Made by a program: the position numbers and the translations under genes | The notes under the pieces: generated by a model | What the model saw: only the letters and a program-made list of their open reading frames with translations | What the model was told of the DNA's origin: nothing | Databases searched by the model: none | Part shown: positions 23,348 to 33,529 of the stretch, in pieces | How the letters are laid out: every line of letters begins with the position of its first letter | Position numbering within the stretch: the first letter of the stretch is position 1 | Assembly (NCBI RefSeq): GCF_000004075.3 | Contig: NC_026657.2 | Coordinates: 10,726,001 to 10,790,000, forward strand | Origin: Cucumis sativus | Lineage: Eukaryota > Streptophyta > Magnoliopsida > Cucurbitales > Cucurbitaceae | Direction: 5' to 3' | DNA: 64,000 bases

Positions 23348-25481
23348 TTGAAGGGAAATGGTCGACAATACCCTCTTGCAAGTTTCCACTTTTCAAAACT
23401 AACTTTTTTTTTTTTTTTAATTCCGCAAAATAAAAAAGTTAGGAAATAAATTTGTAACCTACAAAAGTTCAAAAATTTTGGAAACTAAACCTAAAAAATA
23501 ATACTTCAATCTTTAACTTTGGATAATAATGCTTCATTAAAACTTCATTAAAGTACAACCTTTCGCAACGATTGTTCTTACTAATTAGTGAGGGTAGGAA
23601 TGTTCTAAAAATCACAAAGTGATGTTTATAATAATAGTGAACGTGGGTTGTGGTTAGCAAATAACAAGCACGAAGGTGACTGAATTACTATTATACTAAT
23701 CATAACGATCATCTAACTCCAAATATAATTAATTCATTAATAATTTTATTTCTTCCATTCTTTTTCGCTTATTTAGAAGTATCATTTATTTAAAAGTAAG
23801 TACGAGTATATATGTATATATTCAAACTTATTTTTTTTCTGGAGGTTATGGCCCCAAAATTATTAAGTTTTAATTTCATACAAACTTTTAAGGAATTTGT
23901 AGGAGAATGATAGAATAGAAACAGTTATAAAGAAGCCCAAACCCAAATGTTATTAATTTTGAAATGGTAGCTACATTTTTATATCAAAACACACAAGAGT
24001 TCATAAATAATTTTTGTAATTTACATTTTTCCTATTTAGTTTAGGCGTCATAGTTCAATTTGGACTATTTTAGGCTAAGAATATATATATATATTAATTG
24101 ATTGAGTTAGATTAAAAGTTATAAAAAATGATATTTGATTTAAAAATAACTCTTTATTTATTTTATTGCAAATGTTTGAGAATGAGATATGAAGTTATAA
24201 AAAAAGACTACGGAGTAACAGGTAACTTTGTTAATCAAGTTTTGTCTTCCTACTTTCCTATTATATTAATTCAAGTCGAATGATATGGATATTCAAGTTT
24301 GATGGTTAGATGTCTTTTTATTTGTAGACGAATTATTTTGTTCTTAATAAACGGTCATTCATGTAAAACTTTGAAAATCACTCCTAAACATCGGTCCCTT
24401 TGTTTAAATAATTGTCATGTAATTTATTAAATTAACGACAAAATTACAAATAATTAAATTTCAAACTCATTAAAAATGGACATATATTCCAATTCAAAAT
24501 TGAATGTCCATTACCACCCTTTGATTGAATAAAATCATTTGGTCAAATCCACTATTATTATTTGGGAAAATGTTCAATGAAACTATAAATAGGCTTAATT
24601 TATACCAAACAATATCTAATATAGTTAAGCTCGAGGGCTAAGTCCATGAACCGATCAACTTACGACTTCAAATAGTTATCTAAGCACATTCAACAAGAGA
24701 GAATAAGAGCATTTCTCCATAAACCAAGGGGTTAGATTAATAACTTTTAAAATATTTATTGACAATTTTAATCCTAGAAAAAAATTGCTATAAGTAAATT
24801 AGAGTTGTTGTAAATTTTAAAGTTCCAAGTTAGGAAAGATTAAATATTCAAATGTTCGGCAAGTAAATAGTAAATTGTTTGGGCACAATGACCAAAGTGA
24901 GTATACTTTTCCATTTTTAAATTAAAAGAAGTTACTTAAAATTTTAAGACCCATTGTGAGTTATTTGGTTTGATGTGAATTTTTTCTTCCATTGAAGAAA
25001 TGTTATAAAAAGTTAATATATAGCTAAAGTGAACACCTTCAAAAAAAATTATAAGATTTTTTTAGTAATTGTTTGATTTTCTTGATAATTATAAAAAATA
25101 TTTATAAACTATAACAAATTCCATCATTTGTTGATTGGTAAATATTTTATTTTATTTTACTATTTTTAAAAATAATTTAGACGTGTTGTTTTTAAGAATG
25201 AGGTCAATAAACTGAATTTCTAGTTTGGTAGTCAACCTTTCTACCTAAGTTTAACTTTAGGTAAAAAATTTCTTAAAAAATTTGTTCACCCTTGTAAGCA
25301 TAAAATTAAACAAGGATGTGATCTCAAACAAATTATATTTATGTTAACACAATACGAATGCAGAAGCCATAAAGAAGATGCAAACCAAGGATGAACAAAA
25401 ATAGGGATACCAACACAATCTACTACACATATCAACTAACAATGCAGTTTGATATTAAAATTTCAAGGACATCGAACCTGT

Positions 25482-26579
25482 TCATCTCTTAGAATCCATT
25501 AATTTCTCTTCATACAACTCCAACAACCCAGGAATCTGCTCCTTATGCGGGTTGATGTATTTTTCTATGAAATGCTTTTCAGGAGACTTCAACAAGAAAG
25601 GAAGATTCTGGTGCTTTTTAATCAAACCCTTTGACAGCAAAACTTCATAAACATGGCCTCTAGGCAAAAGCCTCTTCTTCAAACTAAGTTGAAGTAAAAT
25701 TGGTCTTCTAGCAGCGAAAGATGATTCGTATTCCATTTTATTGATAAAAAAATCCATTGCACCATTAATCTTATCCTCAGAAAATGTCATACACCGTGGA
25801 TGCTTTCTAAAAGCTGAACGGATCTCTTCTTCAGACAATCCCCATTTCCTATAAGCTTCAACCTTTTTATCCCATGTAGATTTGGTCATTGATCGCAGAC
25901 AAAAAACAGCATCAACAAACTGCCATTGTTGAGTGTTGAATCCCATTTCCTTAACTCTCTCTACAGTCTCCTTGAATTGGATGGAATTTGTCATGAACAC
26001 TCTAGGCTGGTACTGAAGATATTTTAAAATATTTGAATCCGGCACTCCAATTTGTTTCAGAATTTCAATATTGGGACCAACTGCATTTCGAAGATCCAAT
26101 CCGAGAATACGCGCAAACTGTTTTATGGTAGCGAGAGTCTTCTCCTCACTTCCAAGCACGGCTTGAAGGTAATCAAAGGCTGGAATAATTCGTTTGTTTA
26201 AACTATTTGATAAAACCCAAGGATCTGAACGTAATATTTCGAAAATCTCTGAGGAAGAATGAGCTTTAGATTGAAAAAACAACAATTTGGGCAACAGGTT
26301 TTTCTCGGGGTTGAAAGAAAGAATTGGAGGATACCTCTCGGCAAGGTAAGAGATTTGTGATTCAGAGAATCCATGATTCGCAAGTAAATCAATTACAGCC
26401 TTCCCTTTATTATTGAGCTGAACAGCATTAGAAGGCAACGAAGCAGATTTCGGAGATGATACAATCTCAGAAGAGGTCGATAAGTATCTAAGAGATCTCA
26501 ACGAACTTTCGGAAAAACCGTGAGCAAAGACTGACGATGGAGATCTAAGTAGAAGGATTCTGCGAAACAAGTTAGACAT
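25482..26579 (-). CDS. mTERF-family protein, array gene 3
   Basis: Intronless, 365 residues, beginning MSNLFRRILLLRSPSSVFAH, a presequence rich in Arg, Ser and Leu. About seven mTERF repeats follow. Features of its own include the segment FEILRSDPWVLSNSLNKR in repeat two, LQYQPRVFMTNSIQFKETVE in repeat four, and a tail ending EEKLMDSKR. SDPWVL is shared with gene 9 and nearly with gene 8 (SNPWSL), while genes 6 and 7 have a different repeat two. This patchy sharing suggests exchange between copies. It lies in block B as the counterpart of gene 1. Predicted organelle location and nucleic-acid binding follow from the family; the target cannot be read from sequence. Confidence 0.92.
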   Translation of the reverse strand: MSNLFRRILLLRSPSSVFAHGFSESSLRSLRYLSTSSEIVSSPKSASLPSNAVQLNNKGKAVIDLLANHGFSESQISYLAERYPPILSFNPEKNLLPKLLFFQSKAHSSSEIFEILRSDPWVLSNSLNKRIIPAFDYLQAVLGSEEKTLATIKQFARILGLDLRNAVGPNIEILKQIGVPDSNILKYLQYQPRVFMTNSIQFKETVERVKEMGFNTQQWQFVDAVFCLRSMTKSTWDKKVEAYRKWGLSEEEIRSAFRKHPRCMTFSEDKINGAMDFFINKMEYESSFAARRPILLQLSLKKRLLPRGHVYEVLLSKGLIKKHQNLPFLLKSPEKHFIEKYINPHKEQIPGLLELYEEKLMDSKR

Positions 26580-27190
26580 GTCTGTAAAAACTGCGAGGAG
26601 AAGGAAGACAGACCTGTTGGTTCTTTCTTGAGAAGAAGAATGGGAATGGGAGAAACTACAAATGCGTCACAAGAGGATGAAGCTGTGAGAGAACAGAGAA
26701 GAAAAACGAACGGCAGCGAAGCATCGGCGATCAGCGGTGCATCGGCGTCTACGAGAGAACAAAGAAAATAAGAAAAGGGAAGAAATGAAGGAGTTGGGGT
26801 TTTTGAAGGGAAAAGGTCGAAAAAGCCTCTTCGAAGCTTTCACTTTCCAAAATTAGCCCCTTGGTAAAATAATTTTCTTTGTTAAAAATTGTTCACCCTT
26901 GGAAGCATAAATTCTAGAGGGAAATTGTCGAAAATATAGTGTAATGAATTTTGGATAAATAATTGGTCATTTTTTCTGTTTTTGAAAAAAAACCCTAAAT
27001 TAAAAAAGATGTAACCTCAAAAAAATTATATTTATTTTAACAAAATAAAAATGCAGAAGCCATAAAGAAAGTACAAACTAAAGATGAACAAAAAGAGGAA
27101 TACCAAGCCAATGTATAGATTTTAGCTGTCACTACAAAAATCAACTAACAAAACAGGTAAATATTAAATTTTCAAGGAACTGGAACCTCT

Positions 27191-28285
27191 TCATTTTCTA
27201 GAATCCATTAATTTCTGTTCATACAACTCCAACAATCCAGGAATCTGCTCCTTATGAGGGTTGATGAATTTTTCTATGAAACGCTTTTCAGGAGACTCAA
27301 ACAACAAAATAATCTTCTTGTGCTTTTTAATCAAACCCTTTGACAACAAAACTTGATAAACATAGCCTCTAGGAAAAATCCTCTTCTTCAAACTAAGTGA
27401 AATTAAAACTGGTTTTCTAGCGACGAAAGATGATTGGCATCCAATTTTGTTGACAAAAAAATCCATTACACTATTGGTCTTATCCTCAGAAAACGTAATA
27501 CACATAGGATTCCTTCTAAAAGCTATTCTGAAATCTTCTTCAGACAATCCCCATTTCCTATAAACTTCAAGCTTCTTATCCCATGAAGATTTGGTCAATG
27601 ATCGCAGAGCAAAAACAGCAACAAGAAACTGCAATCGTTGAGGGCTGAATCCCATTTCCATAACTCTCTCTATAATCTCCTTGAATTGTATGGAACTTGT
27701 GAAGAACATTTTAGGCTGCCGCTGAAGATAAGTTGAAATATTTGAATCTGGCACTCCAAGTTGTTTCAGAATTTCAATATTAGGACCAACTGAAATTCGA
27801 AGATTCCAACCAAGAATACGCGGAAAGCGTTTTATGGTAGTGACAGTCTTCTCCACAGTTCCAAGCACGGCTTGAATGTAATCAAAGACTGGAATAATTT
27901 CTTGGTTTAAACTTCGTTTTAAAACTTGAGGAACTGAACATACTAATTTGGTTATCGCTGAGGAAGAAAGACCTTTAGATTGAAAAAACAACAATATGGG
28001 AAACAGGGTCTCGGGGTTCTCGGAGAGCATTAAAGGGACCTTCTTAACAAAGTCAGAGATTTGTGATTCAGAGAATCCATGATTCTCAAAAAACGCAATT
28101 ATTGCCTTCCGATTGTTCATGAGCTGAACAACATTAGAAGGCAACGAAGCAGATTTCGGAGACGATACAATCTCAGAAGAAGTGGATAAGTATCTGAGAG
28201 ATTTCAACGGACATTCGGAAAATCCGTGAGAAAAGACTGAGGATGGAGATCTAAGTAGAATGATTCTGCGAAACAAGTTATACAT
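27191..28285 (-). CDS. mTERF-family protein, array gene 4 (MYNLF subtype)
   Basis: Intronless, 364 residues from the Met at 28285 (MYNLFRRIILLRSPSS), chosen because it aligns with genes 2 and 5. An in-frame Met at 28312 would add nine residues, nearly all Leu, and is less likely. Subtype marks are AIIAFFENHGFSESQISDF, MLSENPETLFPILLFFQS and SLNQEIIPVFDYIQAVLGTV. The sixth repeat has drifted (EEDFRIAFRRNPMCITFSED, then KTNSVMDFFVNKIG). It ends MDSRK, so unlike genes 2 and 5 it keeps the original stop frame. It is the block B counterpart of gene 2. Predicted mitochondrial or plastid helical-repeat protein. Confidence 0.92.
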   Translation of the reverse strand: MYNLFRRIILLRSPSSVFSHGFSECPLKSLRYLSTSSEIVSSPKSASLPSNVVQLMNNRKAIIAFFENHGFSESQISDFVKKVPLMLSENPETLFPILLFFQSKGLSSSAITKLVCSVPQVLKRSLNQEIIPVFDYIQAVLGTVEKTVTTIKRFPRILGWNLRISVGPNIEILKQLGVPDSNISTYLQRQPKMFFTSSIQFKEIIERVMEMGFSPQRLQFLVAVFALRSLTKSSWDKKLEVYRKWGLSEEDFRIAFRRNPMCITFSEDKTNSVMDFFVNKIGCQSSFVARKPVLISLSLKKRIFPRGYVYQVLLSKGLIKKHKKIILLFESPEKRFIEKFINPHKEQIPGLLELYEQKLMDSRK

Positions 28286-28471
28286 GAGTGTAAGAAGTAG
28301 GAGGAGAAGCAAGACTGACCTGTTGTTTCCTTCTAGAGAAGAAGAATGAGAGAAACTACAAATGCCTCAAACGAGGATGAAGCTATGAAGGAAAATGGCT
28401 GCGCGAGCCGGAGAGGTCATGCGGCCGCCGGTAAGAGTAGGAGTCGGAGAAATCAGAAGAAAGGCAGGGGG

Positions 28472-28480
28472 TTAGGGTTT
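28472..28480 (-). promoter_or_regulatory. Telo-box in the leader of mTERF gene 4
   Basis: Perfect AAACCCTAA on the minus strand about 187 bp upstream of the chosen start codon, in the same leader context as in genes 1 and 2. Confidence 0.6.
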
Positions 28481-28880
28481 ATAAAGGGAAATGGTCGAAA
28501 GTACCCTCTTTTAAGTTTCCACTTTTCAAAATTAACCTTTTTTATTTTAAATTCCGCAAAATCAAAAGTTTATAAATCGTTAATGATATGTTTCTATAAA
28601 ATTCTCCATTGCGATAAAATTCAAAAATTTTGCTATATAATTTATAACTATTTTAATTTATTTTGTTATTTTAAAAATATATTTAAACAAATTTAAAACC
28701 TAACAAAGTTTAGAATTTTTTTTAAATTAAACCTAAAAAAAGATACTTCAATCCTTAATTTTGGATAATTATGCTTCATTAAAACTTAATCAATGTAAAC
28801 TTTTCAAGAAACCTTTCACAACAATTGTTATTGTTAATTAGTGAGTGCACGTTTGATGAAAGTGTAAAAAACAATTTAAC

Positions 28881-29744
28881 ATTGAAATCAAATCCTTGTT
28901 TTGGTGAAAGGAGTGATCCTTTTCTTAGATAAGGATGGGTCGAAAATTCATTTGATTTTACACCCATTTATTATTTAAAAATACCCGAATTTAAATTCAA
29001 GTCTAAGAAGTCAGATGCTGAGTTGGAAAAAAAAGTCTAATGGAAAAAGACTTTTGATTTGTTTTTATGAGTGTATGAGAAATCCAAACTGGCCTTTAAT
29101 TTTTTAGAACTCCAAATGTGCAGCCATTCCTTTGTCACTCTCCATTGCGTGCAATTCTTCTTAGTGAAGGAGGGTTGTGACTAGCGAAGAACACCATGCA
29201 CGAAGACGACTCAGTTGTGGTTCAGACAACGGCGAGCACGGATCAAACTCGATGCAACCCAACAGCTGCTAAGATGGAGACTTTGTCGATGACGGCAGAA
29301 ACTGAGTTGTAGCTTGACAACTTGGACGGCTGCTAAACTCTTCGATTGAACTGATTCAGGAAGGGATATGAAGCTACAAGGGTGAAAAAAGAAAAAATCA
29401 AACTCACCTCTCATTTTTCTCCTATTTCAATGGCTTCCTCATTGCTGTAGTCTCAGGAATATCTATGAAAAAAATTCATTTCAATATTCTTTGTCTTGGG
29501 GAAGCAAAAATCCAGCCATTTTAACAATTATTTGCTACTATTTTAAAAAAAAATTATTCTTTGTTGATTTTTGTTGTTTATTTTTTAAATCCAGCCATTT
29601 ATATGAAGCTGGAAGGTGAGGATGATACCTCTGCAATTTTGATTTGTTTTGGATTGCTACCTAAAAACAAAGTACACAACGTTATACACATGATCATGGA
29701 AGGAAACTCAATCATATTTTCTTCTGCTTCATCGATTCCTGTCG
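28881..29744. other. Spacer between mTERF genes 4 and 5, no gene supported
   Basis: Contains a less AT-rich island at about 29140-29350 with small frames on both strands, none with a recognisable domain. The open frame at 29561-29800 has no family resemblance I know. Confidence 0.35.
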
Positions 29745-30626
29745 AAGTATTACAACTGGGTGTTATGAGGATAATAAAAGTAGACATCTACTCAACTTAG
29801 AACCAGAGAGATCAAATGGTTTTCTGAGTTTATAAGTCCAATAATCTCATTTCATTTCTATTTTCTTCTGTAAGGGTTGGTTTTCAACATTAAGAACTTT
29901 GCAGGGATATCTTAAAGAGGGTGAGTTTTGCTTGTAGAATAGAAACCAACAACCTTGATCAATGTTTCATTGGCTGCAGGTTCCAATGTTTAAGTAATTT
30001 GAAGAGATGATGTAGAGTTTAGTGTTGTTTTAATTAGCAATTTTTTGTTTTTAGTTCGCTTTCTCCTTGATATTTGACTGTTTGCAGCTCCTAATGTGGT
30101 TGAGAAGTCTGGGGATAGTCTATACATTGCATTTTCAATTTTTTTTATAAAAATGAAAGAATTTGTTTTAGCCAAAGGGGTAGACCCTTAATCACATCCT
30201 ATGATTGTTTGAGTTTGTTCGATGTGTTTTTTTATATAAATTGTTGTGTGCAAAGTAAATATTTTGTTTCTATATTCGAAAAGATCCCTACAAACAAGAG
30301 TTAATTTTTTTTATCAAAATTCCAAAACCAAAATTAAGTTATAAAGAACTATAATCCATTTGATAACGATTTGTTTTTAAAAATGAAGTCTTCAAACTTA
30401 CATATAAGCTAAATTTGTTAGTTCACCTTGTAAGGGTAAATTAAACAAGGATGTGATCTTAAAAAAAAATTATGTCTATGTTAACACAATACAAATGAAG
30501 AAGCCATAAAGAAGATACAAACTAAGGATGAACGAAAAGAGGGATACGAGCAAGATACCAAGTCAATCCATAAATTCTAGTTGTCACTACACATGGCAAC
30601 TAACAAAACAGTTAGATATTAAAGTT
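29745..30626. repeat. Duplicated non-coding segment, copy 1
   Basis: Matches 33530-35219 collinearly. Shared landmarks include 'aaccagagagatcaaatggtt', 'aactttgcagggatatctta', 'gtttagtgttgttttaatta', 'agacccttaatcacat' near 30182 and 'aagttataaagaa' near 30334. It forms the downstream flank of gene 5, as its partner does for gene 6, so both belong to one duplication. The last 200 bp are the mTERF 3' tail found after most array genes. Confidence 0.75.
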
Positions 30627-31739
30627 TCAAGGAATTGGAACCTGTTCATCTTTAGAATCCATTAATTTCTGTTTATACATCTTCAACAATCCAGGAATCT
30701 GCTCCTTATGAGGGTTGATGATTTTTTCTATGAAACGCTTTTCAGGAGACTCAAACAACAAAAAAAGATACTCGTGTTTTCTAATCAAACCCTTTGACAG
30801 CAAAACTTGATAAACAAAGCCTCTAGGGAAAAGCCTCTTCTTCAAACTAAGTGAAATTAAAAGTGTTCTTCTAGCAACGAAAGATGGTTCGCATCCAATT
30901 TTGTTGACAAAAAAATCCATTCCGCCATTAATCTTATCCTCAGAAAACGTTATACACAATGGATTCTTTCTAAAAGCTAAACTGAGCTCTTCTTCAGACA
31001 ATCCCCATTTCCTATAAACTTCAACCTTCTTATTCCATGTAGATTTGGTTATTGATTGCATAGCAGAAACAGCAACAACAAACAGCAATCGTTGAGGGTT
31101 GAATCCCATTTCCGTAACTCTCTCTACAATCTCCTTGAATCGGATGGGACTTGTCGAGAACAATTTAGGATGCCGCTGAAGAAAAGTTGAAATATTTGAA
31201 TCCGGCACCCCAAATTGTTTCAGAAGTTCAATATTGGGATCAACTGAGATTCGAAGATCCCAACCGAGAATACGCGGAAAGCGTTTTATAGTAGTGACAG
31301 TCTTCTCCACAGTTCCAAGGACGGCTTGAATGTAATCAAAGACTGGAATAATTTCTTGGTTTAAACTTCGTTTTAAAACTTGAGGAGCAGAGCATACTAA
31401 TTTGGTAATCGCTGAGGAAGAAAGACCTTTAGATTTAAAAAACAAAAATATGGGAAATAGGGTCTCGGGGTTCGCAGAAAGAATTAGAGGGATCTTCTTA
31501 ACAATGTCAGAAATTTGTAATTCAGAGAATCCATGATTCTCAAAAAACGCAATTACAGCCTTCCGATTGTTCTTGAGCTGTACAACATTAGAAGGCAACG
31601 AAGCAGATTTCGGAGATGATACAATCTCAGAAGAGGTGGATAAGAATCTGAGAGATTTCAACGGACTTTCAGAAAATCCGTGAGTAAAGACTGAGGATGG
31701 AGATCTAAGTATAAGGATTCTGCGAAACAAGTTATACAT
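30627..31739 (-). CDS. mTERF-family protein, array gene 5 (MYNLF subtype)
   Basis: Intronless, 370 residues, beginning MYNLFRRILILRSPSSVFTH. It shares the subtype marks of genes 2 and 4 (AVIAFFENHGF, KKIPLILSANPETLFPIFLF, RSLNQEIIPVFDYIQAVLGT). Its repeat five (VVAVSAMQSITKSTWNKKVE) is part MSNLF-like, using KSTWNKKVEVYRKWGL where genes 2 and 4 have KSSWDKKLEVYRKWGL. A one-base shortening before the usual stop gives the ending SKDEQVPIP. Its leader has a telo-box with one mismatch near 31940. Predicted organelle protein with about seven mTERF repeats; the target is unknown. Confidence 0.92.
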   Translation of the reverse strand: MYNLFRRILILRSPSSVFTHGFSESPLKSLRFLSTSSEIVSSPKSASLPSNVVQLKNNRKAVIAFFENHGFSELQISDIVKKIPLILSANPETLFPIFLFFKSKGLSSSAITKLVCSAPQVLKRSLNQEIIPVFDYIQAVLGTVEKTVTTIKRFPRILGWDLRISVDPNIELLKQFGVPDSNISTFLQRHPKLFSTSPIRFKEIVERVTEMGFNPQRLLFVVAVSAMQSITKSTWNKKVEVYRKWGLSEEELSLAFRKNPLCITFSEDKINGGMDFFVNKIGCEPSFVARRTLLISLSLKKRLFPRGFVYQVLLSKGLIRKHEYLFLLFESPEKRFIEKIINPHKEQIPGLLKMYKQKLMDSKDEQVPIP

Positions 31740-31984
31740 GACAGCAAGAACTGCGAGGAGAAGGAAGACTGACCTGTTGGTTCCTTCTTGAGAAGAGGAA
31801 TGTGAGAAACTACAAATGCCTCAAAAGAGGATGAAGCTATGAAGGAAAATGGGCGGCGCGAGTCGGAGAGGTAATGCGGCCGCCGGTAACAATGGGAGAC
31901 GGAGAAATCAGAAGAATAGTAGGTAAGAAAGGGAGGGAGTTAGGGTTGGCGAATGATCAAAAAATAGGATAATTTTGAAGGATG

Positions 31985-33500
31985 TAAAGAGTTTTGAGAT
32001 GAATTAAAAAAAAGATGTGTTTTAGGACAAATTGGTTGGAAAAAGTCTATATTACCCTCAAGTTAAAAAATATCCTAAAATCAATTTATGAACCCTCTCT
32101 TCTCTTTCTCCTTCTGTTTTTCCACTTTCTAAAAATATTTCATTTTTCTCTCATCCCTCCCTCTGGTATTCCATTTTTCCTCATTTTCACAAAATTTCCT
32201 TTTTCTTCATTTTTCATTCTTTAATTCGTTTTCTTGAAATTCCTTTCTCGAACTCTTCCAATGGTCTTCCACCGGCCTTTAAAAACCATGTCGTTCCTTA
32301 TCACCTCATTCTTCGCCTTTTTCAAGCTTCTTCCTTTTCGAAATCAATTTCTCTTTCATAGAAGCCATTTAAGCTCTCACAGTTCGTTGTCATGGTCGTC
32401 TCCCACTTTGTATCATCTTCGATATCTTTCTTATTTGGACTACGTAGCCAAGCAACTCGACATCTACCACACAATGTTTAGCGACATTGGAGGTTTTGGC
32501 CTAGCTTGTTATGTCTCTCTTTGGCTTAACCTTCCTCACTGGAACGTCGTCGCCCACGACTTTCTCTGTCATATTTTAAAGAAGGTATCGTTCAGCTCCA
32601 TCAAACCTAATTGCCGACTAACATCGCATAAGCAAATGGTGAAGATGGTTGGTCGATTTTTCAAAATCTGTCTATTTTAGAAACTTGCAGGTTGTTACTG
32701 TAGCTAAAATTGAGCAATAATTTAAAATTTTTGGTAGATTTCTACCTAATGATGTGTATTTATTAGGTCTCGGAGGCCCTCACTTTTGATTATTTGTTTG
32801 GATTGGCTCACATGGATGGTTCTTGATGCATTTGTTGGTGGTGCCATGAATAGGAAGGGAAAGAGGGAGAGGTAGTTACCAGTCAGATGCTCCTAGGGGA
32901 CGGTTTGGTTCTCATAGTTTGGGTCGATGAAGCAGCCAAGATGGAAGCAACTATGGTCAGTTGAGAGGCAACAGTTTCCCTCAATGGGTTACCACAAGGT
33001 TCATTAGTAATGTTAATTTGTGGGGAATTGATTATCAAGATAAGATGATACTTTTCCTCCTTAGATGGTTTTTAAGATGCAATTCAAGTGGAAAAAAATT
33101 GGCATTTCAAGTACAAGCACTAGTTAGACAATTGGAGGGAAATAGACTTGAGAGATGAAGACCCTTTTCATTAAATTTTACCCTTTTGTAGTAGTTCCGT
33201 AGTCATTAGGTGAATATTGTTGCCATTTTACAATCAAATAATGTATAATTGAGTGAGTATATTGCCAAATAAATGAACAATTTAGATCATTGAATGCCAG
33301 TTTTTTCATCATGCTTTGTAGTGAGATTTCGTTAATCAAAATCAACAAACAACTTAGATGTTTGAATTTTGAAGTTTAGTTTGAAAAAAAAAAAACTCAT
33401 GTGTTGTATATAGTTGTTTTTCAAGGATAACGTTGGATCATGATACATGTAAGTCTTTCGATGTATAACAATATCTCTGTTTGTTCTTCATTCTCATTTT
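31985..33500. other. Insert-like spacer between mTERF genes 5 and 6
   Basis: This stretch has no counterpart that I could find in the other spacers. It contains a 148-codon frame at 32234-32680 (+), which is Ser/Leu/Phe-rich with no recognisable domain, and a gene relic near 32853. The long frame could be chance or an old captured exon. Confidence 0.35.
32853..32996 (+). pseudogene. Relic of an Arg/Gly-rich (RGG-like) coding segment
   Basis: Read in one frame from 32853, the sequence gives GRERGRGSYQSDAPRGRFGS, then a few residues and a stop, then a continuing Gly/Ser/Asn-rich stretch with GSNYGQLRGN. This resembles the RGG tail of plant RNA-binding proteins such as the NTF2-RRM (G3BP-like) group. 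The in-frame stop, lack of flanking exons and isolated position indicate a pseudogene fragment. The family assignment is tentative. Confidence 0.35.
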
Positions 33501-33529
33501 AATGCATGGCTATTGCCTTAATCATCAAC

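Larger units (their letters stand above)
18860..23780. repeat. Segmental duplication block A (mTERF genes 1 and 2)
   Basis: This block matches 23790-28880 in order and orientation. Landmarks: 'ggttatggcccccaaatta' near 18919 pairs with 'ggttatggccccaaaatta' near 23846; 'taggcttaattta' near 19706 pairs with the same phrase near 24591; the gene starts at 21483 and 23142 pair with 26579 and 28285. Offsets are about 5.0-5.1 kb throughout. The unit therefore carries two mTERF genes, one of each subtype, with their spacers. Confidence 0.8.
23790..28880. repeat. Segmental duplication block B (mTERF genes 3 and 4)
   Basis: Counterpart of block A, with genes 3 and 4 matching genes 1 and 2. Gene-start intervals are 1659 and 3437 bp (genes 1-2 and 2-3), then 1706 and 3454 bp (genes 3-4 and 4-5), a short-long alternation expected from copying a two-gene unit. 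Spacers in the two blocks are alignable by eye but carry many substitutions and small indels, so the duplication is not very recent. Confidence 0.8.
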
